DNA of 64,000 nucleotides. Source: Alphaproteobacteria bacterium UBA7691. GTDB taxonomy: Bacteria > Pseudomonadota > Alphaproteobacteria > Ferrovibrionales > Ferrovibrionaceae. The notes under the pieces are model-generated. The model ran no database searches, had not been told where the DNA came from, and worked only from the letters and a program-made list of their open reading frames with translations. Below, piece after piece: positions 9,350 to 17,706 of this stretch (positions are counted from its first letter, which is position 1; every line of letters starts with the position of its first letter). The stretch is taken from positions 18,497 through 82,496 of the forward strand of contig DLGP01000096.1 of the NCBI GenBank assembly GCA_002482765.1, written 5' to 3'. The position numbers were made by a program, and so were the translations under genes.

Positions 9350-9793
9350 CTAATGCAAGAGCGCATCAGCCAGCCCCAGCAGCACGGCATAACGCGCCGT
9401 TTTGGCCAGCGCCACGATGGGCAGGAAACGCCAGAACGGATAGTGCAGCAGGCCGGCCGCCAGGGTGAGCGGATCGCCGATCACCGGCAGCCAGGATAAC
9501 AGCAGGCTCCAGCCGCCGAAGCGCTGAAACCGCAATGCGGCCTTGTCAAGTTGCGCCGGCCCGACCGGAAACCAGCGCCGATGCTGAAAATGCAGCAGGT
9601 AGCGCCCGAGCAGCCAGTTCAGGCATGACCCGAGTGTATTGCCGCTGCTGGCGACCAGCAGCAGCAGCCAGAGCGGCGCCAGCCCGGCCTGCTGCGCTGC
9701 CAGCACGGCAGGCTCGGATGGCACCGGCACAATGCTGGCTGCCAGCAAAGCCCAGCCAAAAATGCCGGCCAGCGACAGCGCCGTATCGGTCAC
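9350..9793 (-). CDS. YqaA/DedA-like small membrane protein
   Basis: A 147-residue integral membrane protein with about four hydrophobic segments. It has the SNARE-associated/DedA-type features of the YqaA group: a GNTLGSCLNWLLGRY segment near residue 50 and LPVIGDPLTLAAG near residue 102. Function in the family is poorly defined (membrane homeostasis or lipid transport). It is 14 bp upstream of, and on the same strand as, the M20 peptidase stop-to-start gap, so the two are probably co-transcribed. Confidence 0.8.
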   Translation of the reverse strand: MTDTALSLAGIFGWALLAASIVPVPSEPAVLAAQQAGLAPLWLLLLVASSGNTLGSCLNWLLGRYLLHFQHRRWFPVGPAQLDKAALRFQRFGGWSLLLSWLPVIGDPLTLAAGLLHYPFWRFLPIVALAKTARYAVLLGLADALLH

Positions 9794-9807
9794 ACCTCAA
9801 CCGCCGC

Positions 9808-11199
9808 TTATTGCAGCGGCGAGCCTTCACCCAGATCCCACAACAGGCCAGCCATCATCGCCAGCCCTTCGCGCATCACCGGCAGCAGCACATGCTCGTT
9901 GGGCGCATGCTGCGAACAGGCGGCATAGGAATGCGGCACCCAGACAGTAGGCAGCCCAAGGGTTTCCGAGAACACGTCATTCGGCAGCGAGCCGCCAAGA
10001 TTGGGCAGCAAAGCCGGCTTCACGCCGGTGGTGCGCGCCACCGAAGCCACCGCCCATTTGACATAAGAATGTTCGGGATCAAGCCGCGTGGCGCGGAAAT
10101 ATTCGGTGCGCGCCAGATCAACCTGCACCACACCCAGGCCCTGGCGCTGCAAATGGCGGCGCAAGGCGGGCAGGAATTGCTGCGGATCGGTGCCGACGAC
10201 AAAACGAATCTGGCAATGCGCCGTCGCCTTGCCAGGGATGGCATTGACCGGGGCTTCCGGATTGCCGGTCTTGAACGCCAGCACATCGAAGCTGCACCAG
10301 CCATAAACCCGCTCCGGCGGCGTCAAGCCCGGCTCGCCCCACCAGGCATCCACGGCGGGGCCGTCGCTGCCGCCGCCCACAGTGCAATCGGCCAGGGCGG
10401 CACGCACCGAAGCCGGCAATTCCGCCGGCACCCATTCCGGGATACGAATCTGCCCGGTGGGCGAAGCAATCGACGCGATGGCATGCGACAGGATGATGCC
10501 CGGATCGGCCAGCAGGCCGCCCCAATTGCCGGAATGATGCGCGCCATTACGCAGATCGACGGTGAGGTCAAAATTCATCGCGCCGCGCGAGCCGCAATAC
10601 AGCGTCGGCCGCTCGGGCGACAGGCGCGGGCCGTCGGAAGCCAGGAACAGGTCGGCGCCCCAGCTTTCGCGCTGCTGCTTGCAGAAAGCATCCAGGCCGG
10701 GCGAGCCAACTTCCTCGCCGGTTTCCAGCAGCAGCACCACGTTAAAGCCCAGCTTGCCGCCGCGCGCCTGCAACACCGCCGCCAGCGCGGCGATATTCAC
10801 GGTATGCTGGCCCTTGTTGTCGGCTGTGCCGCGGCCATAAAGCTTTTCGCCTTCCTGCACAATCTGCCAGGGCGACAGGCCGCTGCGCCATTGCGCATCC
10901 TGGCCGCGAATCACATCGCCATGACCATAGGAGAATAGTGTGTGCCTGGCGCCCGGCTCGCGCCGCGTCGCCACCAGGAACGGGCCGCCATTGGGCGCCG
11001 GATTGGGGTGGATTTCACAGGTAAAGCCCAGTGCCTCCAGGCTGCCGCGCATCTCTTTTTCAAGATAATCGCCCAGCACCGCCCGGCGGTCGGGATTCTG
11101 GCTTTCGGTGGGAATCGCCACCCGGCGGGCCAGATCGGCGGTGAAACCGCCCTGGTCAAGATAGTCGGTGGCGGCACGGATAGCGGTTTCACGGCTCAT
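9808..11199 (-). CDS. M20-family metallopeptidase
   Basis: A 463-residue protein of the ArgE/DapE/carboxypeptidase G2 family. The metal-binding and catalytic motifs are visible: SYGHGDVI near residue 89, GRGTADNKGQH near residue 115, and ETGEEVGS near residue 150. A dimerisation domain follows, with the HHSGNWGG histidine. It probably hydrolyses dipeptides or N-acyl amino acids with two zinc ions. The start at 11199 is preferred over 11217 because an AGGGAG ribosome-binding site lies 8 bp upstream. It is divergent from metC. Confidence 0.87.
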   Translation of the reverse strand: MSRETAIRAATDYLDQGGFTADLARRVAIPTESQNPDRRAVLGDYLEKEMRGSLEALGFTCEIHPNPAPNGGPFLVATRREPGARHTLFSYGHGDVIRGQDAQWRSGLSPWQIVQEGEKLYGRGTADNKGQHTVNIAALAAVLQARGGKLGFNVVLLLETGEEVGSPGLDAFCKQQRESWGADLFLASDGPRLSPERPTLYCGSRGAMNFDLTVDLRNGAHHSGNWGGLLADPGIILSHAIASIASPTGQIRIPEWVPAELPASVRAALADCTVGGGSDGPAVDAWWGEPGLTPPERVYGWCSFDVLAFKTGNPEAPVNAIPGKATAHCQIRFVVGTDPQQFLPALRRHLQRQGLGVVQVDLARTEYFRATRLDPEHSYVKWAVASVARTTGVKPALLPNLGGSLPNDVFSETLGLPTVWVPHSYAACSQHAPNEHVLLPVMREGLAMMAGLLWDLGEGSPLQ

Positions 11200-11302
11200 G
11201 TCGGGGCTCCCTGGCAATTATTCTCATACATACAACTCCGGCCTCAGGCTGGAAAGCGCCGGCCGGCTTTGCGATAGTCGGCGGCCTCACTGGAGTTCAG
11301 CC

Positions 11303-12481
11303 ATGCAAGACGAAACCAAGCTCGCCACCCTGGGCCGCGATCCCGAAGGCCATCATGGCGCGGTGAATATCCCGGTCTATCGCGCCTCCACCATCCTGCA
11401 ACCCGATCTGAAAACCCTGAAGCAGGTGCAGGCGGCGCGTGAACGCGACGAGCAGGTGGTGTCCTATGGCCGTATCGGCACGCCGCTGACCTATGCGTTT
11501 GAGAATACCCTGGCCGAACTGGAAGGCGGCTATCGCGCCATGGGCTTCCCCTCGGGTGCCGCCGCCTGTTCCGGCGCGCTGCTGGCGGTGCTGAAAGCCG
11601 GCGACCACCTGCTGATGGTGGATACCACCTACGGCCCGACCCGGCATTTCTGCGACACGGTGCTGAAACGCTTCGGTGTTGAAACCACCTATTACGACCC
11701 CACCATCGGCACCGGCGTGGCCGCGCTGTTCCGCTCCAATACCCGGGCGATCTTCACCGAAAGCCCTGGCTCGCTCACTTTCGAGGTGCAGGATATTCCG
11801 GCCATCGCCGAGATTGCCCATAAGCATGGCGCCAAGCTGCTGCTCGACAATACCTGGGGCACACCGCTTTATTTCAAGAGCTTCCAGCATGGCGTTGATC
11901 TGTCGATCCATTCCGCCACCAAATATATCGTCGGCCATTCCGATGCCCAGCTTGGCATCGTGATCGCCACCAAGGAAAGCTGGCCGGATTTGCGCGACAG
12001 CACACGCGCCATCGGCACCGCTGCCGGGCCGGACGAGGTTTTCCTCGGCCTGCGTGGCCTGCGCACCATGGCGGTGCGGCTGGAGCGCCACATGCGCAGC
12101 GCCATCGAGATTGCGCATTGGCTGCGCAGCCGGCCGGAAGTGGCGGCGGTGTATCACCCGGCCTTGCCGCAAGACCCGGGCCATACCCTGTGGCGCCGCG
12201 ATTTCCTAGGCGCCTGCGGCCTGTTCGCCTTTGAACTGAAGCAGAGCTTCAACGAAACCCAGGTGGCGGCTTTTGTCGACGATCTGGAATTATTCGGCAT
12301 CGGCTATTCCTGGGGCGGCTTTGAAAGCTTGGTGACCCTGGCCATGCCGCATCGCCTGCGCACCGCCAATCCCTGGACCGGGCATGGCGCGCTGCTGCGC
12401 CTGCATATCGGCCTGGAGGCAGTGGATGACCTGCGCGACGACCTCAAGGCTGGCTTCGAGCGGCTGAACAAGGCCGGCTGA
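11303..12481 (+). CDS. metC: Cystathionine beta-lyase (PLP, Cys/Met metabolism)
   Basis: A 392-residue PLP enzyme of the Cys/Met metabolism family. The Schiff-base lysine is in SIHSATKYIVGHSD near residue 207, and the YGRIGTPLT and GFPSGAAACS segments match cystathionine beta-lyases. It would cleave cystathionine to homocysteine, pyruvate and ammonia. Related lyases of the family differ subtly, so the exact substrate is likely but not certain. It is followed 7 bp later by the glycosyltransferase gene. Confidence 0.85.
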   Translation: MQDETKLATLGRDPEGHHGAVNIPVYRASTILQPDLKTLKQVQAARERDEQVVSYGRIGTPLTYAFENTLAELEGGYRAMGFPSGAAACSGALLAVLKAGDHLLMVDTTYGPTRHFCDTVLKRFGVETTYYDPTIGTGVAALFRSNTRAIFTESPGSLTFEVQDIPAIAEIAHKHGAKLLLDNTWGTPLYFKSFQHGVDLSIHSATKYIVGHSDAQLGIVIATKESWPDLRDSTRAIGTAAGPDEVFLGLRGLRTMAVRLERHMRSAIEIAHWLRSRPEVAAVYHPALPQDPGHTLWRRDFLGACGLFAFELKQSFNETQVAAFVDDLELFGIGYSWGGFESLVTLAMPHRLRTANPWTGHGALLRLHIGLEAVDDLRDDLKAGFERLNKAG

Positions 12482-12488
12482 GCCAGGC

Positions 12489-13346
12489 ATGGGCGTTTCC
12501 GCCATTATCGTCGCCTATAACAGCGGCGCCGTGATCGGGTCCTGCCTCGACAGTCTGGCCGGGGTGGATGAAATTATCGTGGTGGACAATGCCGCCGATG
12601 CCGCGCTGGCGCTGCGGCACGGCATCCGCTACATCCGCAATCCGCGTAACGAAGGCTATGGCAGCGGCAATAATATCGGGGTTGCGGCAGCCAGCCATGA
12701 CTGGCTGCTGCTGGTCAACCCCGATGCCGCCTTGCAGCCGGATGCGCTGGCGGCTTTGCTGCGGGCGGCACAGCTCTATCCCGATGCCGCATTGCTGATG
12801 CCGCAAATCCTCAATCCCGATGGCAGCATCGAGCCAAGCCATGATGCCGGCTTGTTCCATAAACGCGCCATGCCGCGCCGGCGCAGCGACCCGCCGCCCG
12901 AAGGCGATCTCTGCGCCGATTTCATGTCTGGCGCGGTGCAGTTGATCCGGCGCGACGCCTTCCTGGCGGTGGGTGGCTTCGATCCCGCCATCTTCATGTA
13001 TTACGACGATGACGACCTGTGCCTGCGGCTGCGCCGCGCCGGCCATGCCCTGGTGCGGGTGCAGGCGGCCCGGGCCTATCATATCGGCGGCGGCTCGTCG
13101 GGCAGCAGCGAAAACGTGCTGCGCCTGAAACACCGCAACATGGCCTGGTCGCGGCTTTATCTGGAACAGAAATATAATGGCACAAGCGCGGCCTGGCGCC
13201 ATGGCCTGGCCTTGCTGCTGCGGCGCCTGAGCAAAGGCTGGCTTTATCGCCTGAGCGGCAGCCGCGCCAAGGCAGCCCGCGACCTGGCCTATGCCAGCGG
13301 CTTTGCCGCATTCCTATTGGGCCGGCCGGCGCCTAGAAACCTGTAA
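12489..13346 (+). CDS. Family 2 glycosyltransferase
   Basis: A 285-residue GT2-like enzyme. The start SAIIVAYNSG is the nucleotide-sugar fold, the first acidic motif is LLVNPDAALQPDAL near residue 75, and the second is the YYDDDDLCLRLRRAG segment near residue 170, typical of rhamnosyltransferase-like enzymes. It has no obvious membrane span. The sugar and acceptor are unknown. It is packed between metC and an enoyl-CoA hydratase gene with which it shares no clear pathway. Confidence 0.82.
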   Translation: MGVSAIIVAYNSGAVIGSCLDSLAGVDEIIVVDNAADAALALRHGIRYIRNPRNEGYGSGNNIGVAAASHDWLLLVNPDAALQPDALAALLRAAQLYPDAALLMPQILNPDGSIEPSHDAGLFHKRAMPRRRSDPPPEGDLCADFMSGAVQLIRRDAFLAVGGFDPAIFMYYDDDDLCLRLRRAGHALVRVQAARAYHIGGGSSGSSENVLRLKHRNMAWSRLYLEQKYNGTSAAWRHGLALLLRRLSKGWLYRLSGSRAKAARDLAYASGFAAFLLGRPAPRNL

Positions 13347-13357
13347 GGGAGAAAACC

Positions 13358-14116
13358 ATGAGCCAGGATGTGCTGACTGAAACCCAAAACGGCGTGCTGA
13401 CCATCACGCTGAACCGGCCGGCGAAGAAAAACGCCCTCACCGCCGCGATGTATGCCGCCGTGGCCGATGCCCTGGCCGCAGCCCAGGCCGATGCAGCGAT
13501 CCGCGTGGTAGTGCTGACCGGGGCCGGCGGCGCCTTCACCGCCGGCAACGATCTGAACGATTTTCTCAGCAATCCGCCGCGCGGCGAGGAAACCCCGGTG
13601 GCGCGTTTCCTGCGCGGCATAAGCACATTCGAGAAACCACTGATCGCGGCGGTGGCCGGCGTTGCCGTAGGCGTGGGCACCACACTGCTGCTGCATTGTG
13701 ATCTGGTCTATGCCGCGCCCTCAGCCCGGCTGCAATTACCCTTCGTCAACCTGGCGCTGGTGCCGGAAGCGGCCTCGTCGCTGCTGCTGCCGCGCCTTGT
13801 GGGCCACCAGAAAGCGGCGGAATTGTTCTATTTCGGCGAAGCGTTTGACGCAGAAACGGCGCAGCAATTGGGCATCGTCAATGCCGTGGTGGCAGAGGAC
13901 CAGTTGCTGGCCCATGCCCAGGCCCGCGCCGCTTTGCTCGCCAAAAAAGCGCCCACCGCCATGAAGCTGGCCAAGCAGCTGATGCGCCAGCCGGCCGCCG
14001 ATGTGCCAACCCAGATGGCCGCCGAAAGTGTGCATTTCGGCAACCAGCTCAAATCCACCGAAGCCCGCGAGGCGATGACCGCCTTCTTCGAGAAGCGGAC
14101 GCCGAATTTCGGTTGA
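13358..14116 (+). CDS. Enoyl-CoA hydratase/isomerase family protein
   Basis: A 252-residue crotonase-fold enzyme. The oxyanion-hole segment GAGGAFTAGNDLNDF lies near residues 52-66 and the second loop VAVGVGTTLLLHCDLV near residue 95. The LALVPEAASS segment places a glutamate where one catalytic residue sits in hydratases or isomerases. The C-terminus has the trimerisation helix region. A strong AAGGGAG site lies just upstream of the start. The specific acyl-CoA cannot be told. Confidence 0.87.
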   Translation: MSQDVLTETQNGVLTITLNRPAKKNALTAAMYAAVADALAAAQADAAIRVVVLTGAGGAFTAGNDLNDFLSNPPRGEETPVARFLRGISTFEKPLIAAVAGVAVGVGTTLLLHCDLVYAAPSARLQLPFVNLALVPEAASSLLLPRLVGHQKAAELFYFGEAFDAETAQQLGIVNAVVAEDQLLAHAQARAALLAKKAPTAMKLAKQLMRQPAADVPTQMAAESVHFGNQLKSTEAREAMTAFFEKRTPNFG

Positions 14117-14124
14117 GCCAATGT

Positions 14125-14406
14125 TCAGCGCGGCGGCCAATCCTGCGCCCCATGCAGCAAGCGCAGGATGGCAATGCCGTCTGGCAACACTTTATAGATA
14201 TAGAACCATGGCAGGGATGGCAGCACATATTCGCGCGTTTCCTGCCATCGGCCGGGCCGTCCGCGATAGGGATGCTCCAGCAAAGCGACAGGCGCCTCGC
14301 GCAGAATTTGACCAATGCGCCGAGCCTGCCCTGGATCGCTTTCAGCAATATGGGCTACGATGCCTGCCAGATCGCGCTTTGCTGCGGTCACCCAGATGAC
14401 GCGCAT
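14125..14406 (-). CDS. parE: RelE/ParE-family toxin
   Basis: A 93-residue type II toxin. It has the family core: WTAAKRDLAGIVAHIAESDP at the N-terminus, ALLEHPYRGRPGR in the middle and REYVLPSLPWFYIYKV near residue 60. ParE toxins usually poison DNA gyrase; RelE types cleave mRNA, and the sequence does not separate them fully. It follows its antitoxin gene by 3 bp, the usual order. Confidence 0.85.
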   Translation of the reverse strand: MRVIWVTAAKRDLAGIVAHIAESDPGQARRIGQILREAPVALLEHPYRGRPGRWQETREYVLPSLPWFYIYKVLPDGIAILRLLHGAQDWPPR

Positions 14407-14409
14407 TGA

Positions 14410-14685
14410 TCAAGCCGCGTTGCGTTTTTTATGTCTCTCCGTGGCGGCTTCAATGATTGCGTCCATCTCCGCCATCACTTCCTCATGGGAATGTACGCGG
14501 CCGGCGGCGAGATCATCCAGCCCCTCCTGCACCCGGGCGCGGAGCCAGGCATCGTAGCTGGCATAACTTTCCAGCGCTTCGGCGATGATGGCGGATTTGC
14601 TGCGGCCCTGGCTTTCGGCGATGCGGCCGATGGCTTCATCCAGGGCAGGATCGATGCGGGCGGTGATGGTGCTGGTCTTGGTCAT
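14410..14685 (-). CDS. parD: ParD-like ribbon-helix-helix antitoxin
   Basis: A 91-residue antitoxin. Residues 5-45 form the RHH DNA-binding fold (STITARIDPALDEAIGRIAE, then SKSAIIAEALESY), and the rest is a toxin-neutralising tail (HSHEEVMAEMDAIIEAA). It binds the ParE toxin and represses the operon through the palindrome just upstream of its start. The stop is 3 bp from the toxin start. Confidence 0.87.
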   Translation of the reverse strand: MTKTSTITARIDPALDEAIGRIAESQGRSKSAIIAEALESYASYDAWLRARVQEGLDDLAAGRVHSHEEVMAEMDAIIEAATERHKKRNAA

Positions 14686-14687
14686 GC

Positions 14688-14712
14688 GAATACAATGTAT
14701 TACATTGTATTC
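14688..14712 (-). promoter_or_regulatory. Palindromic operator of the parDE pair
   Basis: A perfect 12-bp inverted repeat (gaatacaatgta / tacattgtattc) with a single central base lies 2 bp upstream of the antitoxin start codon. A TTGACG -35-like box sits at 14720-14715 on the minus strand. The position means a bound RHH dimer would cover the promoter and the ribosome-binding region. This fits autoregulation by the antitoxin. Confidence 0.75.
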
Positions 14713-14761
14713 AGCGTCAATCCGGTTTTAGAGCACGCTGCGATTAGATTGACGCGCTGCG

Positions 14762-14899
14762 TTGCGTCTGGAGGCGGTAGGCCGATAGGAGAAGCGCGCA
14801 GCAGGTACCTTGCGGTACCTGCAAGCGTTTCGACGGCCCAAGCTCGCGAGCGTCCAGTGGACGCTCGTGAGCGCAGGGCGATGCCGCCTCCAGGCGCAA
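14762..14899. repeat. Nested inverted-repeat (cloverleaf-like) element
   Basis: The outer arms at 14762-14777 and 14884-14899 pair over 16 bp with one mismatch. Inside lie a perfect 9-bp stem with a 4-nt loop (14801-14822, GCAGGTACC arm) and a 13-bp stem with a 3-nt loop and one G-T pair (14843-14871). Together they could fold as a three-armed structure. Such elements are often dispersed in high-copy families, but copy number cannot be judged from this window. Confidence 0.6.
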
Positions 14900-14918
14900 C
14901 CCCGGAGGGGCCGGGCGC

Positions 14919-14997
14919 TTTTGCGTTTTGCGCGTGTCGCCCGGCTTGTCCGTAGCCCCACTACGCCCGGCGCCGGGCTCCTCCGCAAAACGCAAAA
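14919..14997. repeat. 14-bp inverted repeat next to the nested element
   Basis: A perfect 14-bp inverted repeat (arms 14919-14932 and 14984-14997, sequence TTTTGCGTTTTGCG) encloses 51 bp that is itself rich in GCCCGGC-type dyads. It adjoins the nested element at 14762-14899 and may be part of the same unit. The 384-bp space between the parD start and the acyl-CoA synthetase start holds these repeats and no convincing gene. Confidence 0.55.
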
Positions 14998-15043
14998 TCG
15001 CCGCGGCGCAGCCATTTCCATATGAAAATGAAGCGGTCTAAAC

Positions 15044-15062
15044 TCTCTCCCCTAGGGAGAGA
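15044..15062 (+). promoter_or_regulatory. Hairpin covering the ribosome-binding site of the acyl-CoA synthetase
   Basis: TCTCTCCC and GGGAGAGA form a perfect 8-bp stem with a 3-nt loop. The right arm is the likely Shine-Dalgarno sequence for the ATG at 15070. This could damp translation, but no known riboswitch or thermometer is recognised. Confidence 0.35.
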
Positions 15063-15069
15063 CACAGGC

Positions 15070-16626
15070 ATGTATATTACCGAATGGGCGGCCAAGCAGC
15101 CCGACAAGACCGCTATTCTGATTGCTGAAACCGGCAAAAGCCGCAGCTATGCCGAACTGGAAGCAATGTCGAACCGTGCCGCGCAGCTATACCGCGCCAC
15201 CGGGCTTGGTTTCCGTGACCATATGGCGCTGCTGATCGGCAATTGTGTCGAATTCTATGATGTGTGTTTCGGTGCTGATCGCGCGGGACTGTATTACACG
15301 GCCATATCCACTCGGCTGACTGCGCCGGAAGTGGCTTATATCATCAATGATTGCGGCGCCCGGCTGGTGGTGATCGGGCCGGAATTTGCCGAGATCGCCG
15401 ATGAATTGCGCAGCCTCTGCCCGCATGTGACGCATTTCTACCTGATCGGCGCCGTATCGACCGCCTTGCCTGCCGGCTGGCTGGATTGGGATGCCGCCAT
15501 CATGGCGCAGCCGCCGCAGCGTATCGCGGACGAAATCCAGGGCCGCGACATGCTGTATTCCTCCGGCACCACCGGCAAGCCCAAGGGTGTGAAGCGGCCG
15601 CTGAACGGCGATGCGGTGGGTGTCTCCACACCGTTCTATGAGAATGCGCTCAAGATCTACGGCTACAATGCCGATATGGTCTATCTCTCGCCGGCGCCGG
15701 GCTATCATGCCGCGCCGCTGCGCTACACCATGGTGGTCAGCCGTGTTGGCGGCACTCTGGTGGTGATGGAGCATTTTGATGCTGAACGCGCCCTGGCGCT
15801 GATCGGGCAATATGGCGTCACCCATTCCAACTGGGTGCCGACCATGTTCGTGCGCATGCTCAAGCTGCCCGAGGCGACGCGCCAGCGCTACAGGCTCGGC
15901 ACGCATCGCGTCGCCATTCACGGCGCCGGGCCGGTTTCGGTCGAAACCAAGCGCCGCATGATCGAATGGTGGGGGCCGATTCTCTATGAATATTACGCCG
16001 CCTCGGAAGGCAACGGCACCACGATCATCACCGCGCCGGAATGGCTGCAACGGCCGGGTTCGGTCGGTCGTGCGGTGATCGGCCAGGTGCGTATTGTGAA
16101 TGAGGAAAGTGGCGCGGTGCAGCCGGTGGGCCAGACCGGCGTGGTGCATTTCGAAGGCGGCCTGCCTTTCGCCTATCACAATGATGCCGAGAAGACCAAG
16201 GCGGCGTTCAACGACCAGGGTTGGTCCACCATGGGCGATGTCGGCTATCTCGATGCCGATGGCTATCTCTATCTCACCGACCGCAAGGCTTTCATGATCA
16301 TTTCCGGCGGGGTGAATATCTATCCGCAGGAAGCCGAGAATGTGCTGATCGATCATCCGCTGGTGGCCGATGTGGCGGTGATCGGCGTGCCGAACGAGGA
16401 TTTCGGCGAGGAAGTGAAGGCCGTGGTGCAACTGGTCGATCCGGCCCGCGCATCGCCGGAGATTGCCGCCGAGCTGATCGCCTATTGCCGCCAGCATCTG
16501 GCTGCCATCAAATGCCCGCGCAGCATCGATTTTGATCCGGCTCTGCCGCGCCATGAAACCGGCAAGCTATACAAACGGCTGATCAAGGACCGCTACTGGG
16601 GCAACAAGACCAGCCGCATTGTGTAG
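15070..16626 (+). CDS. Acyl-CoA synthetase (AMP-forming)
   Basis: A 518-residue member of the ANL superfamily, which activates a carboxylic acid with ATP and joins it to CoA. The P-loop is YSSGTTGKPKGVKRP near residue 159, the adenylate motif YEYYAASEGNGTT is near residue 309, and the DRKAFMIISGGVNIYP hinge and the KCPRSIDFDPALPRHETGK catalytic lysine region are present. I prefer the start at 15070 to the in-frame ATG at 15022, because a GGGAG site precedes it. The substrate acid is unknown. Confidence 0.85.
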   Translation: MYITEWAAKQPDKTAILIAETGKSRSYAELEAMSNRAAQLYRATGLGFRDHMALLIGNCVEFYDVCFGADRAGLYYTAISTRLTAPEVAYIINDCGARLVVIGPEFAEIADELRSLCPHVTHFYLIGAVSTALPAGWLDWDAAIMAQPPQRIADEIQGRDMLYSSGTTGKPKGVKRPLNGDAVGVSTPFYENALKIYGYNADMVYLSPAPGYHAAPLRYTMVVSRVGGTLVVMEHFDAERALALIGQYGVTHSNWVPTMFVRMLKLPEATRQRYRLGTHRVAIHGAGPVSVETKRRMIEWWGPILYEYYAASEGNGTTIITAPEWLQRPGSVGRAVIGQVRIVNEESGAVQPVGQTGVVHFEGGLPFAYHNDAEKTKAAFNDQGWSTMGDVGYLDADGYLYLTDRKAFMIISGGVNIYPQEAENVLIDHPLVADVAVIGVPNEDFGEEVKAVVQLVDPARASPEIAAELIAYCRQHLAAIKCPRSIDFDPALPRHETGKLYKRLIKDRYWGNKTSRIV

Positions 16627-16777
16627 GGGCGGGGCGCCGTGCAGCCGTCACCGGTAGCACTGCCTTCGCTGTTGAATCGCTGTTTTTTTGAACAATCGGC
16701 CAATTGTGCGAATTTTAGCCAGAAAGGTTATATGGCCTGGTATTAGAACAAGTATAAGTATAAACATAAATAACATA

Positions 16778-16785
16778 TGTATACA
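16778..16785. promoter_or_regulatory. TGTATACA palindrome, possible GntR operator
   Basis: A perfect TGTATACA dyad lies in a very AT-rich leader (16690-16915) upstream of a GntR gene. A related ATGTATACC overlaps the proposed start codon at 16921. FCD-type GntR regulators often bind short dyads of this kind, so autoregulation is inferred. Confidence 0.4.
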
Positions 16786-16920
16786 GTAAAAAAACTACGG
16801 AACACTTTGTGGCATGAAATTATAATAATAATTCAATATTGTAATATACAGTATAATTTTATTTCTTTTATTGGCATTAATGAATACAATTTTTTGACAA
16901 CGCCGCTGCGCCCTGCGGAA

Positions 16921-17706
16921 ATGTATACCAACAGGGCTTTGCAGGCGGCTATGAAAAACCAGCTCAGCGACAAGGTTTATGATCAGTTGCGGCGCCAGAT
17001 TGTTTCTGGCGCCATCGCCATGGGCGAGCGGCTGCGCGAGACGCATCTGGCCATGCGCCTGAATGTGTCCCGCACGCCGATCCGCGAGGCGCTCCAGCAA
17101 TTGCTCGCCGAAGGCATGGTTGAGGCCGATGCGCAGGGTTTCCGCGCCACGGTCTACAGCCCGGCCCGCGTGGCGGAGATTTATGGCTGCCGGGCGATCC
17201 TGGAGAGTGAATCGGCGCGCCTGGTGGCCCTGGCCGGGCTTTCAAGCGAGGCGCAGTTGCAGCTTGAGCAGGCGGTGGGCATCTGCGACCGGCTGCTGGC
17301 CGATGCCCGCGCGCATGATCGGGTTTCCGATGCCGAGGTGCGGCGCGCCTTCCTGGAGCAGAACAATATCTTTCATGCCGTGCTGCATGATGCCTGCCCC
17401 AATCGCATGCTGCGCGAGCTGATCCATCAGGTGGGTGAAATCCCGGCCTCGATCCGCAACTATTTCCGTTTCAGCGATGATCAGCTGTTTGAGAGCCATA
17501 GCGCGCATCGCCGCATCCTGCGCGCCGTGATCGCGCGCGATGGCGAACGTGCCGCAGCGCAGATGCGCGAGCATATCTGGGCGGCACGCGACCGCATGGA
17601 CCCGGCAGCCTTCAGCCAGTTCAACACAAGCCATCAAGGCGAGCGCCAGACCGCGCCACGCAACAGCTTTTCCGCAACCAACATGCAACTGACAGGGGAT
17701 ATGTAA
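16921..17706 (+). CDS. GntR-family regulator (FCD subgroup)
   Basis: About 261 residues. An N-terminal winged helix (KVYDQLRRQIVSGAIAMGERL, then SRTPIREALQQLLAEG) is followed by a helical FCD ligand-binding domain with conserved NNIFHAVLHDACPN and SAHRRILRAVIARD histidines that usually hold a metal. The frame is open upstream through AT-rich DNA, so the start is uncertain; I chose 16921, and 16951 is possible. Its stop overlaps the next start by one base, so it probably regulates the ABC/hydratase operon it leads. Confidence 0.83.
   Translation: MYTNRALQAAMKNQLSDKVYDQLRRQIVSGAIAMGERLRETHLAMRLNVSRTPIREALQQLLAEGMVEADAQGFRATVYSPARVAEIYGCRAILESESARLVALAGLSSEAQLQLEQAVGICDRLLADARAHDRVSDAEVRRAFLEQNNIFHAVLHDACPNRMLRELIHQVGEIPASIRNYFRFSDDQLFESHSAHRRILRAVIARDGERAAAQMREHIWAARDRMDPAAFSQFNTSHQGERQTAPRNSFSATNMQLTGDM

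Noticed and set aside
14728..15021. A 97-codon minus-strand frame over the nested repeats
   Set aside because: It follows palindromic DNA, has no domain and no ribosome-binding site.
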